A stretch of DNA of 28,097 nucleotides from IMG/VR virus record IMGVR_UViG_3300025671_000393, positions 1-28,097 of that record. One strand, written 5' to 3'. Origin of the DNA: a virus. The position numbers and the translations under genes were made by a program. Under the pieces are notes generated by a model. That model was not told the origin of the DNA. It saw only the letters and a program-made list of their open reading frames with translations, and searched no databases. This document shows positions 15,705-20,031 of this stretch, piece by piece; position 1 is the stretch's first letter, and each line of letters begins with the position of its first letter.

Positions 15705-16195
15705 CGATACGACCCCGCGCCGATGATCATGGATACGATCATCTCAAGCTGTGCACTTGTCGGTCCGACTGCCCATACTGATGTGTCGCCCTCACCGACT
15801 GGATTGACACCGTATTCGACGGACAGCGCCGCAAGCACTGTCTCGATCCTGTCGGTCTCGTCGTCGGTCAGCAGGCCAGGCACTCGCACGGACTCGGTTA
15901 GATCGTCGCCCAACCACGACCCGCTGTGCTCGTACCACGCGATCGACGTGTGCCGGTCGACAGTGACAGCGGAGCACGTATCGATCACGCTCTGGCAGTT
16001 GTGGATCTTCGCGTGCCAGCGATCATCGTCTGACATACCGCCAGCGGCCAGATTGTAGCAGGGTCGCCAGTCAGACAGCGCGACCGGATCAAGCGGTATG
16101 ATCTCGTCGCTCGTGTGCAGCACGTACACGTCCTCGAACTGCTCAAGCGTGCACCCGGTCTGGTCCTCAACCATATCCTCGTCAATGTATCGCAT
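15701..16195 (-). CDS. Acidic hypothetical protein, first gene of the leftward operon (164 aa)
   Basis: The ATG at 16195 has GGAGG eight bases upstream, the best ribosome site in the operon; the frame's extension to 16369 runs through the control region. I count about 30 Asp/Glu against about 8 Lys/Arg, with clusters such as YIDEDMVED and LLTDDETDRIE. No domain is recognised. As the first, probably earliest-expressed gene, upstream of two methyltransferases, a DNA-mimic anti-restriction role is possible, but there is no sequence match I can name. Confidence 0.65.
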   Translation of the reverse strand: MRYIDEDMVEDQTGCTLEQFEDVYVLHTSDEIIPLDPVALSDWRPCYNLAAGGMSDDDRWHAKIHNCQSVIDTCSAVTVDRHTSIAWYEHSGSWLGDDLTESVRVPGLLTDDETDRIETVLAALSVEYGVNPVGEGDTSVWAVGPTSAQLEMIVSMIIGAGSYR

Positions 16196-16243
16196 GCGTC
16201 TCGCCTCCACCGATCCGGGGACCCATCGCCCTCGGGTTGACCT

Positions 16244-16273
16244 ATGGATGCACGGTCGAGGATCGCGCGTCAA
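16244..16273 (-). promoter_or_regulatory. Possible leftward operon promoter
   Basis: On the minus strand TTGACG (16273-16268) is a good -35 element. The best facing -10 is weak: TGCATCCAT, 15 bases further. It lies about 50-70 bases upstream of the first leftward gene and just downstream of the palindrome, the right place for a regulated early promoter. The -10 match is poor, so confidence is low. Confidence 0.3.
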
Positions 16274-16295
16274 GCACAAAACGCGATCTGTCGCA

Positions 16296-16319
16296 GGGTG
16301 ATCGGTCCAGCGATCACCC
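16296..16319. promoter_or_regulatory. Palindromic operator-like site
   Basis: GGGTGATCG and CGATCACCC are perfect 9-base inverted arms around GTCCAG. There is no T-run on either strand, so it is not an intrinsic terminator. It sits 23 bases upstream of the candidate leftward -35, as an operator or activator site would. Confidence 0.5.
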
Positions 16320-16449
16320 CTTGTGTCCCCACTTGACGCTGACCGGTGGGGACAAGCGGTGCCCTGCAACCTGCCGGAATTGTTGCACTCTCAATTTCGT
16401 GTCTCCACCGGTGGGGACAGAGTGGGGACACGAGAAACCCGTGTGTTTC

Positions 16450-16472
16450 TAGATAGATAGATAGATAGATAG
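16450..16472. repeat. (TAGA)n tetranucleotide microsatellite
   Basis: Five full TAGA units plus TAG run without interruption, followed by TTCAAAAAATACCC. It is the most AT-rich spot in the window and lies between GTGGGGACA boxes. Tetranucleotide tracts are slippage-prone, so copy number may vary between phage isolates. Confidence 0.9.
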
Positions 16473-16516
16473 TTCAAAAAATACCCTTTGTCCCCACTGT
16501 CGCGAAACATAGCCTT

Positions 16517-16544
16517 TACGCGCGCGCGTGCGCGCGTGCGCGCG
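16517..16544. repeat. Alternating pyrimidine-purine CG tract (Z-DNA-prone)
   Basis: Twenty-eight bases alternate strictly between pyrimidine and purine, almost all CG with single TA and TG steps. Such tracts adopt left-handed DNA under negative supercoiling. It lies between the AT-rich segment and the downstream boxes. Confidence 0.8.
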
Positions 16545-16718
16545 GCGGTGTTGATCTCTATTGAGTGGGGACCGGGGACAAGCGCCCGAAACTGCAACCA
16601 AGCGCGCGGAATCATTGAAAGAATCTTGTCCCCGGTGGGGTGGGGACACGGTGGGGACACGGGCTCGGAATCCGCGCAACCCGTTGAAATTGCTACGGTC
16701 AGCGGTGGGGACACCCGG

Positions 16719-16747
16719 TTGCACCGCGCGCGCGCGCGTGATAGTGT
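16719..16747 (+). promoter_or_regulatory. Rightward promoter, leaderless start for the resolvase gene
   Basis: TTGCAC (16719-16724), a 17-base spacer, then TAGTGT (16742-16747) preceded by TGA, an extended -10. Exactly six bases separate the -10 from the ATG at 16754. Transcription would therefore begin at or next to the start codon. No ribosome site is present. The same geometry is seen before the portal gene. Confidence 0.5.
16725..16740. repeat. Second alternating CG tract, inside the resolvase promoter spacer
   Basis: CGCGCGCGCGCGCGTG occupies almost exactly the space between the proposed -35 and -10 elements of the rightward promoter. A B-Z transition there would change promoter geometry. 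Confidence 0.75.
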
Positions 16748-16753
16748 CGGCGC

Positions 16754-17188
16754 ATGCAGGTCATCGGGGTCGACATCGGCGCGAAGGGTGGGATCGCTGT
16801 CTACGACGGACAGCGGTTCGAGACATGGCAGGCAACCCGAGACCGGCCACTGTGGCAACTGGCGATGCTCGTGCGCGAGCAGCACTCGGGGTTGCCCTGG
16901 TACGTGGAAGCGCCGATCGACGTGGCACACGGTCAGCGAAGTGAACGCAGTATCGGGCGGGGACTCGGACAGCTTGACGTTGCGATCCACGGGGTCAGTC
17001 GATTCGACGTGCATCCGTCACGCTGGCAGTCCGCGTTAGGTCTGCGAGGACTGACAAAGGCACAGAAGAAAGCAGCGGCAGAGAAGATCAGCGGATGCGC
17101 GCTCGGTGAGGGCGCCGCGGACGCGGTGTTGATCGCTCTGTACGCGTGGCGATTGCGGGACACGATGTCCGTGACGTTGAGAGGGTGA
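16754..17188 (+). CDS. RuvC-like Holliday junction resolvase (144 aa)
   Basis: RNase H-fold motifs are visible: Asp7 in VIGVDIGAKGGIAVYD, Glu52 in WYVEAP, and Asp123 in EGAADAVLIALYAW. The conserved VHPSRWQSALGL stretch of phage RuvC-like proteins lies in between. The enzyme would cut four-way or branched DNA before packaging. It is translated from an ATG without a visible ribosome site, just behind an extended -10. It is followed two bases later by the small terminase gene, so debranching and packaging are coupled in one transcript. Confidence 0.88.
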   Translation: MQVIGVDIGAKGGIAVYDGQRFETWQATRDRPLWQLAMLVREQHSGLPWYVEAPIDVAHGQRSERSIGRGLGQLDVAIHGVSRFDVHPSRWQSALGLRGLTKAQKKAAAEKISGCALGEGAADAVLIALYAWRLRDTMSVTLRG

Positions 17189-17190
17189 CA

Positions 17191-17595
17191 ATGGGCAAGC
17201 GTAAGGGACCCGATCCGAGCGCGGTAGAACGCAGGGCACAGGCGCTCGAACTGCGCAAGCGCGGGATGTCGTACCGGCAGATCGGACAGGAACTCGGGGT
17301 TAGCAGGAACACCGCGCACAAGTACGTGACCGCAGAACTCGACGAACTGCGCGCAGAGACCAGGGTCAGCGCGGAGCAGCTGCGGGATCTCGAACTCGAA
17401 AGACTCGATCAGTACCTCGCGCGACTGCAACCGAAGATCGAGGACGGTGACGAGAAGGCGATCGCGACCGCGTTGCGAGTGCAGGAACGGCGCGCGAAGC
17501 TGACCGGACTCGACGCACCGCAGCGGACCGAGGTGACGATCGGGGGCGAGTCCGCGATCGACCGACTGCGCGAGGTTGTTGGGGGCGACAGTTGA
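17191..17595 (+). CDS. Terminase small subunit, HTH DNA-binding (134 aa)
   Basis: I use the ATG at 17191 with a GAGGGTG site, not the earlier in-frame ATG inside the resolvase gene. Residues about 10-50 form a helix-turn-helix: ALELRKRGMSYRQIGQELGV, then SRNTAHKYV. A long helical middle (AEQLRDLELERLDQYLARLQ) follows, as expected for the oligomerisation domain of small terminases. It is directly upstream of the large subunit. It would recognise the packaging site on phage DNA. The stop codon overlaps a TTGACA promoter element. Confidence 0.85.
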   Translation: MGKRKGPDPSAVERRAQALELRKRGMSYRQIGQELGVSRNTAHKYVTAELDELRAETRVSAEQLRDLELERLDQYLARLQPKIEDGDEKAIATALRVQERRAKLTGLDAPQRTEVTIGGESAIDRLREVVGGDS

Positions 17596-17621
17596 CACCC
17601 GCTCGCATCGCGTGGCATGCT
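17592..17621 (+). promoter_or_regulatory. Promoter ahead of the large terminase gene
   Basis: A perfect TTGACA (17592-17597) overlaps the small terminase stop. After 18 bases comes CATGCT (17616-17621), preceded by TGG. The layout matches the promoters at 19035 and 19997 when aligned on TTGACR and TGG. It gives a leader of about 70 bases before the terminase ATG. Confidence 0.45.
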
Positions 17622-17640
17622 GCGTCAACCCCTCCATCGG

Positions 17641-17679
17641 CCCCCGGTCTGCGGACGCGTATGCGACCCGGACCGGGGG
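17641..17679 (+). promoter_or_regulatory. Stem-loop in the large-terminase leader
   Basis: CCCCCGGTC (17641-17649) and GACCGGGGG (17671-17679) form a perfect nine-base GC stem with a 21-base loop. No T-tract follows. It lies between a promoter and a start codon that lacks a ribosome site, so a role in translation control, RNA stability or factor-dependent attenuation is possible. Confidence 0.55.
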
Positions 17680-17697
17680 TTCGTCGTTCGTGGCGTC

Positions 17698-19023
17698 ATG
17701 CCTAGTCTGATCGAGAAACTGCGCGCGCGCCCCAAGCACGAGCGCGACGCGTGGCTTGCGACGCTGACACCGGACGAGGCGGTCCGCTTGCTGCACTCGT
17801 GGATCGTGCACGGTCGACACGAGCAGATGACGCCGCGCGGGGACTGGCGATGGTGGGTCGTGCTCGCGGGTCGTGGCTTCGGCAAGACACGGACCGGCGC
17901 GGAGCAGGTGCACTTATGGGCAGAGCAGCAACCCGGATGTCGCATCGCGCTCGTCGGCAGGACGTACCGCGACACCCGGTCCGTGATGGTCGAGGGCGAG
18001 TCTGGGATCGTCGCAACGTCGAAACCGTGGAACCCGTGCCAGTGGGAACCGGGCAAGCAAACGATCACGTGGGCGAACGGCAGCACGGCGCAGTGCTACA
18101 CCGCCGATAAGCCTGACGTGCTCGCGGGTCCGCAGCATCACTTCGCGTGGGGCGACGAGTGGTGCTTGTGGCGCGAGGTGGGCGGCATGCACGCGCTTGA
18201 TCAAATGGCGATGGGACTGCGACTCGGGACTGACCCGCGGGCGATCATCACGTCCACACCTCGACCGACTGCGCGCGTGCGGGCGATGCTGTCTCGGGAC
18301 GACGTGCACGTGACGCGCGGGTCGACAATGGACAACCGGCAGAACCTCGCGCCGGGTGTCGTCGACGAACTGTTGAGGCGGTACGAGGGGACGAGGCTCG
18401 GTCGTCAGGAACTACACGCGGAAGTGTTGGACGCGGTCGAGGGTGCACTGTGGGACATCGACACGATCGACGCTGCCCGCGTGGACACCGCGCCGCGCAC
18501 GCTGCCCCGAGTCGTGGTCGCGATCGACCCCGCGGTCACTGCACTCGACGAGTCGGACGAGACAGGGATCGTTGTCGTCGGTCTCGGGGCGGATGGCGAC
18601 GCCTATGTGATCGAGGACTTGAGCGGTCGTCACCCGGTCAGCGACTGGACGCGGATCGCTGTTGATGCCTATCACCGGCACGGCGCGTCGCGCATCGTGG
18701 CGGAAGTGAATCAGGGCGGGGACCTCGTCGAGTCGACGATCCGCGCGGTTGATCGCCGTGTGGCGTACGAGGCGGTCAGAGCGTCACGCGGAAAGGCGAC
18801 CCGCGCCGAACCTGTGTCCGCGCTATACGAGCAGGGGCGGGTGCATCATGTCGGCATGCTGCCCGAGCTAGAGGATCAGCTGTGCGCGTGGGTGCCCGGT
18901 CTCGCGTCACCTGACCGACTGGACGCGCTCGTGTGGGGCGTCACGTGGCTGATGCCGAGCATAGGTCGCGCGCCCGAGGTGTCGTGGGCGGCAGCACCGA
19001 AGATCGCGCGCCGCGGATTCTGA
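17698..19023 (+). CDS. terL: Terminase large subunit (441 aa)
   Basis: I start at ATG 17698; the longer frame from 17617 begins in the promoter. The ATPase domain has Walker A GRGFGKT (58-64) and Walker B FAWGDEW (Asp153, Glu154), with a SAT-like coupling box TSTPRP. The nuclease domain has Asp277 in VVVAIDPAV, Glu336 in VAEVNQGGD, and Asp407/Asp410 in SPDRLDALVWG, the RNase H-like metal ligands of terminase nucleases. It cuts concatemers and pumps DNA into the prohead through the portal. Length is normal for the family. Confidence 0.95.
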   Translation: MPSLIEKLRARPKHERDAWLATLTPDEAVRLLHSWIVHGRHEQMTPRGDWRWWVVLAGRGFGKTRTGAEQVHLWAEQQPGCRIALVGRTYRDTRSVMVEGESGIVATSKPWNPCQWEPGKQTITWANGSTAQCYTADKPDVLAGPQHHFAWGDEWCLWREVGGMHALDQMAMGLRLGTDPRAIITSTPRPTARVRAMLSRDDVHVTRGSTMDNRQNLAPGVVDELLRRYEGTRLGRQELHAEVLDAVEGALWDIDTIDAARVDTAPRTLPRVVVAIDPAVTALDESDETGIVVVGLGADGDAYVIEDLSGRHPVSDWTRIAVDAYHRHGASRIVAEVNQGGDLVESTIRAVDRRVAYEAVRASRGKATRAEPVSALYEQGRVHHVGMLPELEDQLCAWVPGLASPDRLDALVWGVTWLMPSIGRAPEVSWAAAPKIARRGF

Positions 19024-19034
19024 TCGCTTTTTTA

Positions 19035-19062
19035 TTGACGGACGCGATCGGTGTGGTAGGGT
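19035..19062 (+). promoter_or_regulatory. Strong-looking promoter downstream of terL
   Basis: TTGACG (19035-19040), a 16-base spacer, and TAGGGT (19057-19062) with a TGG extension, preceded by a T6 run that could act as an UP-like element. It drives the structured stretch that follows and the four small genes after it. Confidence 0.55.
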
Positions 19063-19067
19063 TTGCG

Positions 19068-19262
19068 GTGCGTCCCTCGCATGGTGCGAGGAGGACCCCG
19101 CCGCGCTTCGGTGGTTCCGGTGGGGTCCACTGACGACGCATCACAGATCGCGCTTGACGCGCAAAATTGATGGAACTACGAACAGAACACCGCCCGCGTC
19201 AATAACAAGTGGGCAGTCACCGCGCCCCGCCCTCGCGCCCCATCAGTTTGTGGGGGCGGGGT
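19068..19262 (+). ncRNA. Candidate structured leader or non-coding RNA
   Basis: The 266-base gap 19024-19289 has no conventional gene, but several stems follow the promoter. CCTCGCA/TGCGAGG (19075-19091) has a 3-base loop. GGACCCCGCC/GGTGGGGTCC (19093-19128) makes ten pairs with one G-U. TTGACGCG/CGCGTCAA (19154-19161, 19195-19202) is an inverted repeat, and CCCCGCCC/GGGCGGGG (19225-19261) is a further stem. A 21-codon frame from GTG 19068 to TGA 19133 would be translated across the first stems if the message starts there, so a leader peptide is the alternative. No known RNA family is recognised. Confidence 0.4.
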
Positions 19263-19289
19263 CCGGTGGCGCAGATGGAGGGTTGAGAG

Positions 19290-19493
19290 ATGGCGTACGA
19301 CGAGATCGTGAGAAGTGATGCGGATGGCGAGTACATCGCCGCGAGCGAGTACGAGGGACAGGTGATGATCGCTTGTGCGGTGCTCGGTGCGAACATTGCT
19401 GTGTTCGTTTCACCGGAGCACGCGCGGCAGATTGCCGCAATGATCGGACGAGTAGCTGACAAGGCGGACAAGGGGTCGGCAGATGGCGATTGA
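19290..19493 (+). CDS. Small strand-helix protein (67 aa)
   Basis: GGAGGG precedes the ATG. Acidic N-terminus (MAYDEIVRSDADGEYIAA), then beta-strands (GQVMIACAVLGANIAVFV) and a closing helix with the signature SPEHARQIAAMIGRVADKA. The layout matches 5833, 15501 and the next gene. It overlaps the next ATG. Its place between terminase and portal does not reveal a role. Confidence 0.7.
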   Translation: MAYDEIVRSDADGEYIAASEYEGQVMIACAVLGANIAVFVSPEHARQIAAMIGRVADKADKGSADGD

Positions 19494-19653
19494 TACGGAT
19501 GGGATCAGGTGGCAGGTGCGCGCTTGTATCGGACCGAACACGGTGCTCGTCACGACTGGCGGTGTGGTTGCCGAGTTCACGCGGGACGAGGCGCAAGCGA
19601 TGATCGACGAACTGCGCGACGCACTGTCGCGCGTGTCCGGTGAGGTGCAGTGA
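19483..19653 (+). CDS. Small strand-helix protein (56 aa)
   Basis: ATG at 19483, with AAGGGG upstream, and TGA at 19651-19653. It reads as paired strands (IRWQVRACIGPNTVLVTTGG, then VVAEF) and a helix TRDEAQAMIDELRDALSRV. It is a likely paralogue in architecture of the preceding gene. The stop shares its A with the next ATG (TGATG). Confidence 0.65.
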   Translation: MAIDTDGIRWQVRACIGPNTVLVTTGGVVAEFTRDEAQAMIDELRDALSRVSGEVQ

Positions 19654-19742
19654 TGGGGTTCGATGCTTTGATCGCGGTCGTGGTATCTGCACTCGGTGGC
19701 GGTGGCGTGGGGTGGCTGGCATGGTGGGCGCACCGTGACTGA
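19653..19742 (+). CDS. Single-pass membrane miniprotein (29 aa)
   Basis: The ATG at 19653 overlaps the previous stop. The peptide is MGFDALIAVVVSALGGGGVG-WLAWWAHRD, one glycine-rich hydrophobic helix with a Trp-rich end. Its TGA overlaps the next gene's GTG start region. Too short for usual gene calling, but bracketed by coupled start and stop codons on both sides. Function unknown. Confidence 0.5.
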   Translation: MGFDALIAVVVSALGGGGVGWLAWWAHRD

Positions 19743-19983
19743 TCGGCGCATCATGATCGCCGCAGCACTGGCGATGCTGGCGGGGCGCGCGCTGGCCCTC
19801 GCTCGTCGCATCGCCCCGACACCTGACGACGACGACGACGACGAACCGGACGGACTGCCGGACGAGTGGCACGACATCGACGACGCGTTGCCTATGCTTG
19901 AATCCGGTGTATTCGTAGTGCACACGCACGGGTCTACGTTCTGGCGGTACATGCACACCGCGCCGGACCAGTGGTCGGCATAA
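19735..19983 (+). CDS. Membrane-anchored acidic protein (82 aa)
   Basis: I use GTG 19735 (MTDRRIMIAAALAMLAGRAL), which overlaps the preceding stop; the ORF from 19696 is a frame extension inside the miniprotein. One hydrophobic segment at about residues 6-24 is followed by a basic patch and a run of six Asp (PTPDDDDDDEPDG), then a hydrophobic-aromatic C-terminus (HGSTFWRYMHTAPDQW). A possible superinfection-exclusion or membrane accessory protein; this is a guess. Confidence 0.6.
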   Translation: MTDRRIMIAAALAMLAGRALALARRIAPTPDDDDDDEPDGLPDEWHDIDDALPMLESGVFVVHTHGSTFWRYMHTAPDQWSA

Positions 19984-19996
19984 CGCGCGCCAAATA

Positions 19997-20025
19997 TTGA
20001 CACGCCTGATCGTGTGTGGTAACGC
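19997..20025 (+). promoter_or_regulatory. Promoter with leaderless start for the portal gene
   Basis: Perfect TTGACA (19997-20002), 17 bases, then TAACGC (20020-20025) with TGG just before it. Six bases later is the ATG at 20032. This copies the arrangement before the resolvase gene, including the GCGCATGC end. It argues for ATG 20032 over the GTG at 20026. The hexamer itself is a weak match, compensated by the TGG and -35. Confidence 0.5.
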
Positions 20026-20031
20026 GTGCGC

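Larger units (their letters stand above)
16324..16713. repeat. Array of GTGGGGACA boxes (iteron-like)
   Basis: Exact copies in forward orientation lie at 16346, 16411, 16422, 16640, 16651 and 16705. Inverted copies (TGTCCCCAC) lie at 16324 and 16489. Degenerate copies are at 16565, 16572 and 16628. Two pairs (16411/16422 and 16640/16651) have 11-base spacing, about one helical turn. Several are extended on the left by CGGT or ACGGT. Outside the region I noticed only one exact copy, near 4338 in a coding gene. Confidence 0.85.
16196..16753. other. Divergent intergenic control region, candidate replication origin
   Basis: This is the longest non-coding stretch. It separates the leftward replication operon from the rightward packaging operon. 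It holds at least eight exact GTGGGGACA boxes in both orientations, an AT-rich section (about 16445-16490) with a TAGA microsatellite and an A6 run, a palindrome at 16296-16319 and two alternating CG tracts. Iteron-like boxes beside an easily melted AT-rich segment are the usual build of an initiator-dependent origin. An operator array is the alternative. ORFs drawn across it are low-complexity shadows. Confidence 0.55.

Noticed and set aside
16324-16713. Repeat array as CRISPR
   Set aside because: Units are 9 bases, in both orientations and irregularly spaced; no constant repeat-spacer pattern or cas genes.
16391-17014. Minus-strand 207-codon frame through the repeat region
   Set aside because: It translates the GTGGGGACA boxes, microsatellite and CG tracts and then runs antisense to the resolvase.
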